From the NCBI GenBank assembly GCA_934573735.1, contig CAKTMC010000001.1:248001-312000 (forward strand): a stretch of DNA of 64,000 nucleotides, read 5' to 3'. Shown one piece after another: positions 23,431-31,712 of this stretch (within the stretch, counting starts at the first letter, position 1; every line of letters starts with the position of its first letter). Made by a program: the position numbers and the translations under genes. The notes beneath the pieces were generated by a model that saw nothing but the letters and a program-made list of their open reading frames with translations, did not search any database and had not been told where the DNA came from. This DNA is from an uncultured Oscillospiraceae bacterium (GTDB lineage Bacteria; Bacillota; Clostridia; Oscillospirales; Oscillospiraceae).

Positions 23431-23528
23431 TATCAAGGGGGGCTGGATTTTTCCGGCTGAGATGAAGCTAATCGAGGCTTCGGACCCTGGAACCTGATCC
23501 GGGTAATGCCGGCGTAGGAAACAGAGTA
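23431..23528 (+). ncRNA. TPP riboswitch (THI box)
   Basis: The conserved elements appear in order: GGGGGGCT, GGCTGAGATGAA, ACCCTGGAACCTGATC, and GGGTAATGCCGGCGTAGGAA. The segment CAGAGTA at 23522-23528 could close P1 with TACTCTG at 23415-23421, but that would overlap the -10 box, so the exact 5' boundary is open. An intrinsic terminator at 23539-23575 follows, so thiamin pyrophosphate would end transcription before thiT. Confidence 0.95.
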
Positions 23529-23538
23529 TCGTATTTTT

Positions 23539-23575
23539 CCGCAGGTTCTGAATTTCAGAGCCTGCGGTTTTCCTT
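23539..23575 (+). terminator. Expression-platform terminator of the TPP riboswitch
   Basis: CCGCAGG(TTCTG) and (CAGAG)CCTGCGG form a stem around AATTT, followed by TTTTCCTT. Confidence 0.85.
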
Positions 23576-23618
23576 ATTCTGCTTCCCTGAATTACAAAAA
23601 ATTTAGGAGGAAAGAAAA

Positions 23619-24182
23619 ATGAAAGCAAAATCCCATCTCAAGCTTCGCGCACTCTGCGAGGGCGCGATAATGGTCGCTCTGGCACAGGTGCTGAGCTATC
23701 TCAAGCTCTTTGAGCTTCCGCAGGGCGGCTCCATCGACCTCGGTATGCTCCCGATATTCCTGTACTGCGCCCGCTGGGGCTTCGGTCCCGCTATGCTGGC
23801 AAGCTTTGTATATAGCTTTCTCCAGCTCATGCAGGGCGGCGGCTTTGTGATAGGCTGGCAGTCTATACTCGGCGACTACATCGTTGCCTACTCCGTGCTC
23901 GGTCTTGCGGGTCTTTTCCACAAAAAGCGCTACGGCTTCTACTACGGCATACTCGTCGGCGGCGCGGCACGCTTCCTTTGCCACTATTTCACCGGCGCAA
24001 CGATTTGGGCTGTGTATATGCCCGAGAGCTTCTTCGGCATGACCATGACCACCCCTTGGCTCTACTCCGCTCTCTATAACGGCGGCTATATGCTCGTTGA
24101 TATGCTGGTCTGCGCAGTCATCGGCTTTGCTCTCTGGAAGCCGCTGGGCAAGTACATCCGCGGCGAGGATATTCAGCGCTAA
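23619..24182 (+). CDS. thiT: Energy-coupled thiamin transporter ThiT
   Basis: A 187-residue ECF S-component of six helices. The thiamin-pocket residues of ThiT lie in GGSIDLGMLPIF near residue 39, GWQSILGDYIVAY near 84, and FLCHYFTGATIWAVY near 125. AGGAGG precedes the ATG. Placement behind a TPP riboswitch supports the substrate independently. Confidence 0.95.
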   Translation: MKAKSHLKLRALCEGAIMVALAQVLSYLKLFELPQGGSIDLGMLPIFLYCARWGFGPAMLASFVYSFLQLMQGGGFVIGWQSILGDYIVAYSVLGLAGLFHKKRYGFYYGILVGGAARFLCHYFTGATIWAVYMPESFFGMTMTTPWLYSALYNGGYMLVDMLVCAVIGFALWKPLGKYIRGEDIQR

Positions 24183-24208
24183 GAAGTTCTGATTTGACAT
24201 TATAATTC

Positions 24209-24237
24209 TTCCGGCGGTGCTTTTGCACTGCCGGATT
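24209..24237 (+). terminator. thiT terminator hairpin, proximal copy flanking repeat C
   Basis: TTCCGGCGGTGC and GCACTGCCGGATT form a hairpin around TTTT. No T-run follows because repeat C begins at once. It is 27/29 identical to 24400-24428. Confidence 0.85.
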
Positions 24238-24394
24238 CAAGGTGTCGACAAAGTTCGACGCCTTGAAAACTTATTCAGGAGTATTCAAAAAACACTCCTG
24301 AATAAGCTCGGATTGAACGCCGAAGGGGGACTCCCGTCCCCTCTCTGCACTCTCCCCATGCAATTCTATACATTGCCGACAGCTTTGTCTACAG
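24238..24394 (-). repeat. Dispersed hairpin repeat, copy C
   Basis: A 157-bp copy in reverse orientation, directly abutting the thiT hairpin on the left and 5 bp from its duplicate on the right. It differs from copy B at a handful of positions and carries one extra A in the run of the middle hairpin loop. Confidence 0.95.
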
Positions 24395-24399
24395 GCTCC

Positions 24400-24430
24400 T
24401 TCCGGCAGTGCTTTTGTACTGCCGGATTTT
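24400..24430 (+). terminator. thiT terminator hairpin, distal copy with T-run
   Basis: TTCCGGCAGTGC and GTACTGCCGGA form the second copy of the hairpin, followed by TTTTTATAT, the functional terminator. Confidence 0.85.
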
Positions 24431-24547
24431 TATATAAAAAGCACGCAAATTTTGCCATTGGTAATATTGACGGCTAAAACTGCCAATAATTTCGCTGATT
24501 TACTCGAAATTTGTGTAATATTTAGCCTGCATAATATCGTTAATGTC

Positions 24548-24576
24548 TTGACATTGCAATTAAGTGCTGTTAAAAT
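24548..24576 (+). promoter_or_regulatory. Promoter of the Rnf locus
   Basis: Consensus TTGACA (24548-24553) and TAAAAT (24571-24576), 17 bp apart. The roughly 80-nt leader contains a small CCCGCT/AGCGGG hairpin near 24630. The rest of 24431-24547 is AT-rich and I see nothing else in it. Confidence 0.75.
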
Positions 24577-24665
24577 AAAGACGCACCCAAGGGGAAGCAT
24601 ATAAGTATATCCCCGGGAAAATAAAATGCCCGCTGCGGAAAGCGGGAAAGATTGAGGAGAATAAT

Positions 24666-25745
24666 ATGAAAAAAATCGTTACTGCAATCATTCTTGTATG
24701 CATGATGCTCAGTATGGCTGCTTGCGGCGGTTCCCCCGCAGTTGACACTCCCCCGGCAGAGGAGTCCTCTGCTGTCGAGTCCTCCGCTGTCGAGAGCACT
24801 CCCGCCCCGGCCGCCGAGGCTGAGTACAAGCTCGGCATGGGCGTTGTCGTAAGCACCGATTCCTCCAGCGAGAATAAGGCACAGGTCGATGCGACCGTCG
24901 CCACCGTTGTCACCGATGAAAACGGCACCATCGTTCTCTGCCGCCTCGACTGCGCACAGAGCAAGATGGACGTCACCGGCGGCGCTGTTGAGGCTGACAA
25001 GACCTTCCTCACCAAGCGCGAGCTCCGCGAGGACTACAACATGGTCAAGTTCTCCGACGCTACCCTCGAGTGGTACGAGCAGGCTGAGAACTTTGAGACC
25101 TACTGCGTCGGCAAGACCATCGACGAGATAAAGAACCTTGAGACCACCGTTACCGAAGAGGGTCACACCGTTGCTGTTGACGAGACCCTGTTTGCAAGCT
25201 GCTCCATCAGCATCAAGGACTTCATTGACTGTGTTGTCAAGGCCGGCAACGACGAGAAGGGCCAGACCTTCAAGACCGCTGACGAGTTCACCCTCGGCCT
25301 TGCAGCTATCACCAACGCAGCAGACTCCACCCCCGCAACCGACGCTGACCCCGCTGTCGTCAAGATGTACACCGAGTTCGGTGCTACCGTTGTCGGCGCA
25401 GACGGCAAGATTCTTGCTGCTATCACCGACTGCATCCAGCCTGTCATCAAGGCAGACAAGGACGGTAAGATAGTTGAGACCAGCTTCAAGGGCACCAAGC
25501 GCGAGCTCGGCCCCGACTACGGCATGGTTGCATACGGCAACGCCATCGCTGAGTGGGATGCACAGGCTCAGGCATTTGCAGACTACTGCGTCGGCAAGAC
25601 CGCCGCTGAGGTCAGAGCAATCGAGACCACCGAGAACGATCACGGCTACTCCGTCCCCGCTGACGAGACCCTGTACGCCTCCTGCACCATGCAGATCACC
25701 GGCATGATGGCAGTTCTGGCTCAGGCAGCCGACTATGCGCGCTGA
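24666..25745 (+). CDS. Two-repeat lipoprotein encoded ahead of apbE-rnf
   Basis: A 359-residue lipoprotein with the lipobox SMAAC (C20) and a Pro/Ala/Ser linker. The rest is two tandem domains of about 145 residues (roughly 57-200 and 230-357). Shared blocks are KRELREDYNMVKF versus KRELGPDYGMVAY, TYCVGKTIDEIKNLET versus DYCVGKTAAEVRAIET, and DETLFASCSI versus DETLYASCTM. No FMN-attachment motif of the S-G-A-T type and no cysteine cluster is present. Encoded first in the apbE-rnf operon, it is likely an extracellular accessory of the complex; its function is unknown. Confidence 0.8.
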   Translation: MKKIVTAIILVCMMLSMAACGGSPAVDTPPAEESSAVESSAVESTPAPAAEAEYKLGMGVVVSTDSSSENKAQVDATVATVVTDENGTIVLCRLDCAQSKMDVTGGAVEADKTFLTKRELREDYNMVKFSDATLEWYEQAENFETYCVGKTIDEIKNLETTVTEEGHTVAVDETLFASCSISIKDFIDCVVKAGNDEKGQTFKTADEFTLGLAAITNAADSTPATDADPAVVKMYTEFGATVVGADGKILAAITDCIQPVIKADKDGKIVETSFKGTKRELGPDYGMVAYGNAIAEWDAQAQAFADYCVGKTAAEVRAIETTENDHGYSVPADETLYASCTMQITGMMAVLAQAADYAR

Positions 25746-25776
25746 TTAATTCATCGCGCCATAGGAGATGAATGTA

Positions 25777-26829
25777 TTGAAATTGATAAAGCGAGGCCTT
25801 GCGCTGCTTGGCGCTGTGGCGCTTACGCTTTGCCTATGTGCCTGCGCCGGCAAGACTCAAAAGGTCGAGCCGCAGGGCAAGAGCTACTTTAGCTATTTTG
25901 ATACCGTCTCCTTCGTATATAGCTATGCAGGAGATTCGGCAGAACAGTTTAACGACCGTTCTGCCGAAGTTTCTGGTATATTGGGGGAATATCACCGGCT
26001 TTTTGACATTTATCACGAGTATTCCGGGATGAATAACCTCTGCACGGTAAACCGTCTTGCGGGCGGAGAGCCGGTGGAGGTGGATAAAAAGCTGGTGGAC
26101 TTCATGCTCTACGCGAAGGAGCTTTGCGAGGCGACAAACGGCGAAATGGACGTGACCATGGGCGCTGTTTTGTCCCTCTGGCATGATTGCCGCGAGGCCG
26201 CATCAGAAGATCCCGCATCGGCGAGGATACCGAGCGAGGAGGAGCTGAAGGCGGCGGCGCAGCATACGGGCTTCGGCCTTCTGGAGATAGATACCGATAA
26301 TAACACGCTCCGCCTGACTGACGCGGAGGCGTCTTTGGATGTCGGCGCACTCGGCAAGGGCTATGCAGCCGAGATGGCGGCCGAGCATCTTATGTCCGTC
26401 GGGGCTAAGAGCTATGTGCTCAATATCGGCGGCAATATCAGAATAATCGGCGCAAAGCTGGACGGCAGCGGATGGAATACCGGCGTCCGCGACCCGAAGG
26501 ACCCGGACGGGAGCTTTGCGGTCAATCTGAATATCAAGGACACGGCCTGTGTCACCTCCGGTACCTATGAGAGATATTTCATGGTGGACGGAGTAAAGTA
26601 CCACCACATAATAGATAAAGACACTTTGTACCCGGCAAATTACTTTGAGTCCCTTACGATCGTCACGCCGGACAGCGGTCTTGCCGATGCACTGAGCACG
26701 GCGCTGTTTTGCATGAGCTATGAGGAAGGCCTTGAGCTTGCGGAAAAGCTCGGCGTTGACGCACTTTGGATATTCCCCGACGGGGAGATAAAATATACCC
26801 CGGGGCTTGAAGAGCGTATAGTCAAATAA
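25777..26829 (+). CDS. apbE: FAD:protein FMN transferase
   Basis: A lipoprotein of about 350 residues that attaches FMN covalently to threonine in flavoproteins such as RnfG. The signal peptide ends in the lipobox LCLCAC. Family features are YFDTVSFVY, FDIYHEYSGMNNL, ALGKGYAAE, YVLNIGGNI, and the metal-binding YHHIIDKDT region followed by PDSGLADALSTALF. I prefer the TTG at 25777 as start. The ATG at 25768 directly abuts AGGAG and leaves no spacing, whereas TTG has 9 bases. It lies between the two-repeat lipoprotein and rnfC. Confidence 0.93.
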   Translation: MKLIKRGLALLGAVALTLCLCACAGKTQKVEPQGKSYFSYFDTVSFVYSYAGDSAEQFNDRSAEVSGILGEYHRLFDIYHEYSGMNNLCTVNRLAGGEPVEVDKKLVDFMLYAKELCEATNGEMDVTMGAVLSLWHDCREAASEDPASARIPSEEELKAAAQHTGFGLLEIDTDNNTLRLTDAEASLDVGALGKGYAAEMAAEHLMSVGAKSYVLNIGGNIRIIGAKLDGSGWNTGVRDPKDPDGSFAVNLNIKDTACVTSGTYERYFMVDGVKYHHIIDKDTLYPANYFESLTIVTPDSGLADALSTALFCMSYEEGLELAEKLGVDALWIFPDGEIKYTPGLEERIVK

Positions 26830-26848
26830 ACAAGGAGGTAGGTGTCAA

Positions 26849-28183
26849 ATGAGCCTCAAAAAGAACATTTCATCCCTGAAGCTGCCCCACTATAAAGCGA
26901 CTGCCGGCATGGAGTCCGTCCGCGTAGCGCCCCCCAAGGAGGTGCTGCTGCCGATGAATATGCATTCCGGCCAGGCGGCGGAGCCCGTTGTCTCCGTCGG
27001 TGAGCATGTATATCTCGGTCAGCTTATCGCCCGCGAGGAGGGAAGAAATTCCTCCGCCATCCACGCCAGCGTTTCCGGCACCGTCAAGGCCATAGAGCAG
27101 TACGAGAGCGAGCCGGGGCGCAGCGTTGCCGCCATCCGTATCGAGAGCGACGGCAAGATGGAGGAGGATCCGTCCCTTGCCCCCATAAAAGCGGAAAATC
27201 TGGACGAATTTCTCAATGCGCTGCACAACAGCGGCATCGTCGGTCTCGGCGGTGCGGCCTTCCCCCTCTGGGGTAAGCTTGACGCGGCGCGCCGCGGTCA
27301 CATCAAGACCGTGCTTGTAAACGGCGCGGAGTGCGAGCCCTTTATCACGAGCGACCACCGCACCATGCTTGAGCACAGCGACCTTGTCGTAAAGGGCGTG
27401 CAGCTGCTCAAAAAGTATCTCGAATCCGAGGAGTTTATCATCGGCATCGAGAAAAACAAGCCCGACGCCATAGAAAAGCTTACGAAGGCCTTCGCGGATG
27501 ACCCCGCAGTCACCGTAAAGCCCCTCAAGAGCGTGTACCCGCAGGGCGCAAAGCAGGTGCTGCTGTATAACGCCGCCGGACTTGTCGTCGGCGAGGGTCA
27601 GCGCCTTGCCTCCCTCGGCTACATTATAATAAATGTCACCACCCTTGCAAAGATGGCATATTACATGGAGACGGGTATGCCGCTGGTTGACCGCTGCGTC
27701 ACCGTGGACGGCTCTGCTATCAAGGAGCCGAAGAACCTCATCGTCCCGGTCGGTACGCCCATTAGCTATCTTGTCGAAAGCTGCGGCGGACTCAAGGCCG
27801 AGGCCGGCAAGGTCCTTTACGGCGGCCCGATGATGGGTAAGCCCGCGTACTCCATGGAGCAGCCCGTCCTCAAGGCAACAAACGCCATAATCGTCCTTGA
27901 CCGCAAGGATTCTCAGAGCCTTGAGCCTACCGCCTGCATCCACTGCGGCCGCTGCGTAGAGAACTGCCCCCTCGGGCTGAACCCGACCGCATATGCCGCC
28001 GCTCTTGAGGTCGAGGACGAGAACGAGCGCTTCGCGCTTCTCGATAAGGGCAAGGTTCAAATGTGCATGGAGTGCGGCTGCTGCTCCTATGTCTGTCCCG
28101 CGCACAGGCCGCTCGTGCAGAACAACCGCGACGCAAAGCGCTTTGTCCGCAAGGTCAAGGCCGACCGCGGCGAGAAAAAGTAA
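26849..28183 (+). CDS. rnfC: Rnf complex subunit RnfC
   Basis: A 444-residue membrane-associated NADH-side subunit. The N-terminal barrel-sandwich region carries MHSGQAAEPVVSVGEHVYLGQ; the central part binds FMN and NADH in the family (GLGGAAFPLWGK and VNGAECEPFITSDH). Two [4Fe-4S] motifs, CIHCGRCVENCPLG and CMECGCCSYVCP, lie near the C-terminus. AGGAGGT precedes the ATG. It starts the block of core Rnf subunits, 19 bp after apbE. Confidence 0.96.
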   Translation: MSLKKNISSLKLPHYKATAGMESVRVAPPKEVLLPMNMHSGQAAEPVVSVGEHVYLGQLIAREEGRNSSAIHASVSGTVKAIEQYESEPGRSVAAIRIESDGKMEEDPSLAPIKAENLDEFLNALHNSGIVGLGGAAFPLWGKLDAARRGHIKTVLVNGAECEPFITSDHRTMLEHSDLVVKGVQLLKKYLESEEFIIGIEKNKPDAIEKLTKAFADDPAVTVKPLKSVYPQGAKQVLLYNAAGLVVGEGQRLASLGYIIINVTTLAKMAYYMETGMPLVDRCVTVDGSAIKEPKNLIVPVGTPISYLVESCGGLKAEAGKVLYGGPMMGKPAYSMEQPVLKATNAIIVLDRKDSQSLEPTACIHCGRCVENCPLGLNPTAYAAALEVEDENERFALLDKGKVQMCMECGCCSYVCPAHRPLVQNNRDAKRFVRKVKADRGEKK

Positions 28184-28195
28184 GGGGGTAGAAAA

Positions 28196-29131
28196 ATGGA
28201 AAATCTCATTCTCTCACCTGCGCCCCATATCCACACCAAGGACTCCAGCCGCCGCATCATGCTTGACGTGATAATAGCGCTGCTGCCCGCGACCGTCGCC
28301 TCCGTCGTCATATTCGGCACGAAGTCGCTGCCGGTGCTGGCCGCCTGCGTTATCGGCGCTGTTGTTTCCGAGTTTTTGTTCAATCTCATCACCGGCCGCA
28401 AGCAGACGGTCGGCGACCTGAGCGCGATAGTCACGGGTCTTCTGCTGGCGCTGAACCTCAGCACCAACGTCCCCGTATGGCAGTGCGTTATCGGCTCGGC
28501 CTTTGCCGTCGTGATAGTCAAGTGTCTCTTCGGCGGTCTGGGTCACAACTTTGCAAACCCCGCGATAACGGCGCGAGTATTCATGCTCATCGCCTTCTCC
28601 GCAGTTGCCGGCGGCGCTCAGCCTGTCGGCGTGGAGCTTGTCTCCTCCGCGACTCCGCTTGAGTTGCTCTCCAACGGCGGCTCCGAGCTTCCCTCACTCT
28701 GGGAGATGTTCATTGGTCTGCGCGGCGGCGCTATCGGCGAGACCTGTGTTGCGGCGCTGCTGCTCGGCTATGTCTACCTCGTGTGCCGCAAGGTCATCAA
28801 GTGGTACGTTCCCGCAGCCTTTGTCGGCAGCGTGTTCGTCCTCTACCTGATATTCACCGGCGACGTTACGATGGCGGCATATGAAATGATGGCTGGCGGT
28901 CTCTTCATCGGCGCAATATTCATGGCTACCGACTATGTCACCACGCCCATCACCTCCAAGGGCAAGCTCGTGTTCGCGCTTGGCTGCGGCGTTATCACCT
29001 TTATAATCCGCTATTTCTGCTCCTATCCCGAGGGCGTGTCCTTCTCAATACTCATCATGAACATACTCACCCCGTTTGTTGAGAAGCTGACCGCAAATAA
29101 ACCGCTGGGAGGTTCTAAAAATGGAAAATAA
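28196..29131 (+). CDS. rnfD: Rnf complex subunit RnfD
   Basis: A 311-residue membrane protein with about nine helices. The FMN-attachment segment is ATPLELLS near residue 160 (compare S-x-T-x-L in the family; T161 the likely attachment threonine). A FATDYVTTP-like segment (MATDYVTTPIT) near residue 242 matches the RnfD/NqrB family. It overlaps rnfG by 11 bp. Confidence 0.93.
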   Translation: MENLILSPAPHIHTKDSSRRIMLDVIIALLPATVASVVIFGTKSLPVLAACVIGAVVSEFLFNLITGRKQTVGDLSAIVTGLLLALNLSTNVPVWQCVIGSAFAVVIVKCLFGGLGHNFANPAITARVFMLIAFSAVAGGAQPVGVELVSSATPLELLSNGGSELPSLWEMFIGLRGGAIGETCVAALLLGYVYLVCRKVIKWYVPAAFVGSVFVLYLIFTGDVTMAAYEMMAGGLFIGAIFMATDYVTTPITSKGKLVFALGCGVITFIIRYFCSYPEGVSFSILIMNILTPFVEKLTANKPLGGSKNGK

Positions 29132-30413
29132 GAAGGAATTCTCCAAATCGGCGCTGGCGATAATCGCCATAGTCCTTGTGGCAGTGCTTCTGCTCACCGG
29201 ACTGAACGTTTACACCGCTCCGCTTATCGCCAATAACGGCAGCGCGGCGGAGCTCACCCCGCTTTTCAGCGTGATGCCAGATGCGGCAGGCTTTGAGCTT
29301 CTTTATGACGCGGCAAGCCCCGCAGACTCCGCACTGAGCGACGTACCCGAAAGCGTACAGAGCATTTACGGCGAGACCGGCGGCATGGGCTATGCTCTGC
29401 GCCTGTCCACCTCCGCGGGCTACACCAAGGAGCCAATCGAGCTTACGCTTGCTATCGACGCCGAGGGCAAGATATCCGGCATTGAGCTTACCGCATACCC
29501 CGAGACTAAGGATGTCGGCGAGGATTATCCCCAGACCTATATCGGTCAGGACTCCACCCTTGCAGATGTTGCTCTCGTTGCGGGCGTGACCTACTCGTCC
29601 TCCGCATTTAAGAACGCCGTTGCGGACGGCTTTGCGGCGCTTGTCAATAACGGTCTTATCGGCGCAGGCGTCAAGGGCGACGAGCAGATACTCACCGAGA
29701 TGCTTGCCGATGTGTTCCCCGGCATAGTCAACCCGACCGGTACTCCGCAGTATGAGGAGCAGGAGATAGCCGAGGGTCAGTACAGCTATATCACCAAGAG
29801 CCTCAAGGCGCTCAACGACTCCGGCTTCGCCCTCATCATGAAAAACGGCGACGCCACCTATATGGCAGTCTGCAACGCCTTCGGCAGCGTGAAGATAGTC
29901 GATGTTGAGGGCAACGAGGTCAATGACGAGGCTATGGCGGCAGAGGCCAAGGCATACGCCGAGGCAAACCTCACTCCGCACTCCGAAACCGACCTCAACA
30001 AGGTCAAGCTTCTTGTGCCCGACGCCGCGGACTTCAGCCCCATAAGCCTTGAGGGCGTATTCAATTCCGTCACCAGCGCATACAAGACCGAGGGCGTGGG
30101 TTATGTGTTTGTCTCCAGAAGCTACGGCTACTCCAACGAGCCCATGGTCATTTACTACGTCCTTGACGATAACGGCGCAATAGTCATGATGACCGCCGAT
30201 GAGCTGATACTCTTCAAGGATTACTTCAGCAGCTATACGCTTGACGAGAGCGAATACAAGGCCGGCTTCGTCGGCGTGACCGGCGACAGCTTCACCGGCG
30301 ACGAGGCGCTGATCTCCGGCGCGACCGTCAGCTCCGATGCAGTCCGTGTCGCGGCAGAGGATGCCTTTGCAGCCTTCAATGCAGTCAAAGAGAATGGAGG
30401 GGAGATAGGATGA
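29121..30413 (+). CDS. rnfG: Rnf complex subunit RnfG with duplicated FMN-binding domain
   Basis: At 430 residues this is about twice the usual 190-220. After one N-terminal membrane helix there are two FMN-binding domains. The first (about 75-200) ends in AGVTYSSSAFKNAV, a degenerate attachment motif that keeps the threonine. The second (about 310-425) has the canonical SGATVSSDAV, where ApbE should attach FMN. A linker of roughly 100 residues lies between. The 5' end overlaps rnfD and the 3' end overlaps rnfE by 4 bp, so it is translated as part of the complex. Confidence 0.9.
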   Translation: MENKKEFSKSALAIIAIVLVAVLLLTGLNVYTAPLIANNGSAAELTPLFSVMPDAAGFELLYDAASPADSALSDVPESVQSIYGETGGMGYALRLSTSAGYTKEPIELTLAIDAEGKISGIELTAYPETKDVGEDYPQTYIGQDSTLADVALVAGVTYSSSAFKNAVADGFAALVNNGLIGAGVKGDEQILTEMLADVFPGIVNPTGTPQYEEQEIAEGQYSYITKSLKALNDSGFALIMKNGDATYMAVCNAFGSVKIVDVEGNEVNDEAMAAEAKAYAEANLTPHSETDLNKVKLLVPDAADFSPISLEGVFNSVTSAYKTEGVGYVFVSRSYGYSNEPMVIYYVLDDNGAIVMMTADELILFKDYFSSYTLDESEYKAGFVGVTGDSFTGDEALISGATVSSDAVRVAAEDAFAAFNAVKENGGEIG

Positions 30414-31054
30414 AGAACGATATCCGTGCAGCAATAGCGGCAAATCCCGTACTGGTTCTGTTCCTCGGCGCCTGCCCCGCAATGGCCGCGAGCAAGAGCG
30501 TTATCTCCGCTCTCGGCATGGGCGCGGCGGTGCTGATAGTGATGCTGCTGTCCAATATTATCATCTTTGCCCTGCGCAAGGTGATTCCCGCAAGTGCGCG
30601 TCTGAGCGCAAATATACTCATAATCACCACGGTCGTTTCGGCAGTGCAGATGCTCATGAACGCACTTTTGCCGAACGTGTACCAGATGCTCGGCGTATAT
30701 CTCGCCGTCGTTGCCGTTGACCTCATGGTGTACGGCAGTGCGGAGGATGCGATAGAGCGCAGCTTCGGCAAGAGCCTTGCCAACAGTCTCTTGACCGGTA
30801 TTGGCTTTGCGGCGGCGCTGTTTGTGATGGCGGCTGTCAGAGAGATACTCGGCGGCGGAAGCTTTGCGGGTCAGGGAATAGAGTTCTTCAAGAGCTATAA
30901 TATCCCCGCCCTGCTCCAGCCCCACGGCGGCTTCGTGGTATTTGCAATACTGCTTGCCGTTATCAATAAGCTTGGCGAGAGCAAGCACACCGGCAAGGGC
31001 ACAGCCTGCGCCGCTGCCGGACTTGCCGATGACAGCGTAAAGGAGGGGGAATAA
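30410..31054 (+). CDS. rnfE: Rnf complex subunit RnfE
   Basis: A 214-residue six-helix membrane protein of the RnfE/NqrD family. It opens with NPVLVLFLGACPAMAASKS, the hallmark LGxCPxxA segment with a cysteine that can hold the intramembrane Fe-S centre shared with RnfA. The mid-segment RLSANILIITTVVSAVQML is also typical. It overlaps rnfG by 4 bp. Confidence 0.95.
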   Translation: MKNDIRAAIAANPVLVLFLGACPAMAASKSVISALGMGAAVLIVMLLSNIIIFALRKVIPASARLSANILIITTVVSAVQMLMNALLPNVYQMLGVYLAVVAVDLMVYGSAEDAIERSFGKSLANSLLTGIGFAAALFVMAAVREILGGGSFAGQGIEFFKSYNIPALLQPHGGFVVFAILLAVINKLGESKHTGKGTACAAAGLADDSVKEGE

Positions 31055-31057
31055 GCC

Positions 31058-31606
31058 ATGAAAGAACTTCTTGCAATAATGCTTGGCGGCGTGCTCGTCA
31101 ATAACTATGCAATGGAAAAATTCCTCGGCGTCTGCCCCGTCCTCGGCGGCAGAAGGAACAGCTCCGCCGCGATGGGCTTCTCCGTCGCGCTTGTGATGCT
31201 GCTCACCGCTGCAATTACCTGGCCGCTTGAGCAGTTTGTGCTCCTGCCGCTCGGCGCGCATTACCTTGAGACGCTGATGTTTGTGCTGGTCGTGCTCATC
31301 GTCGTGTACGTCCTTGGCGCGATATTTGCCAAGTCCGGCAAGGCGCTCGGCGGATACTTCCCGCTTATCGCCCTAAACGGCGCGGTGCTCGGTCTTGCGG
31401 TAAATAACATCGCCGACGGCTACACCTTCGTCGAGGCAATATTCGCTGCCATCGGCGCAGGACTCGGCTTTGTGCTGGCAATGCTGCTGTTCGACGGCGT
31501 GAAGAGCAAGATAAATGAGCGCTATGTTCCCAAGGCCTTTCGCGGTCTGCCCGTGATGCTTTTGGCAGCGTCCATAATCTCCCTCGCATTTTACGCCTTC
31601 AAGTAA
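31058..31606 (+). CDS. rnfA: Rnf complex subunit RnfA
   Basis: A 182-residue six-helix protein related to RnfE in inverted topology. NNYAMEKFLGVCPVLGG near residues 14-30 holds the matching cysteine. It is the last gene of the operon and is closed by a strong terminator 17 bp later. In most species rnfB follows here; it is absent. Confidence 0.94.
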   Translation: MKELLAIMLGGVLVNNYAMEKFLGVCPVLGGRRNSSAAMGFSVALVMLLTAAITWPLEQFVLLPLGAHYLETLMFVLVVLIVVYVLGAIFAKSGKALGGYFPLIALNGAVLGLAVNNIADGYTFVEAIFAAIGAGLGFVLAMLLFDGVKSKINERYVPKAFRGLPVMLLAASIISLAFYAFK

Positions 31607-31623
31607 AAAGCATAATAAGCTTG

Positions 31624-31657
31624 AGCCCCGGTGCAAACGCACCGGGGCTGTTTTCTT
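31624..31657 (+). terminator. Terminator of the Rnf operon
   Basis: AGCCCCGGTGC and GCACCGGGGCT form a perfect 11-bp stem with AAAC loop, followed by TTTTCTTT. Confidence 0.92.
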
Positions 31658-31685
31658 TACAAGCCGCCGCGTTTTATGTTATAAT
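31656..31685 (+). promoter_or_regulatory. Promoter of tex
   Basis: TTTACA (31656-31661) and TATAAT (31680-31685) are 18 bp apart. The -35 box lies in the T-run of the Rnf terminator. Confidence 0.6.
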
Positions 31686-31712
31686 ACCGTGACCAACGTA
31701 AAGGAGACTTAT

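Noticed and set aside
24666..25745. RnfB replaced by the two-repeat lipoprotein
   Set aside because: It has no ferredoxin-type cysteine motifs and is exported, so it cannot be the ferredoxin-side subunit.
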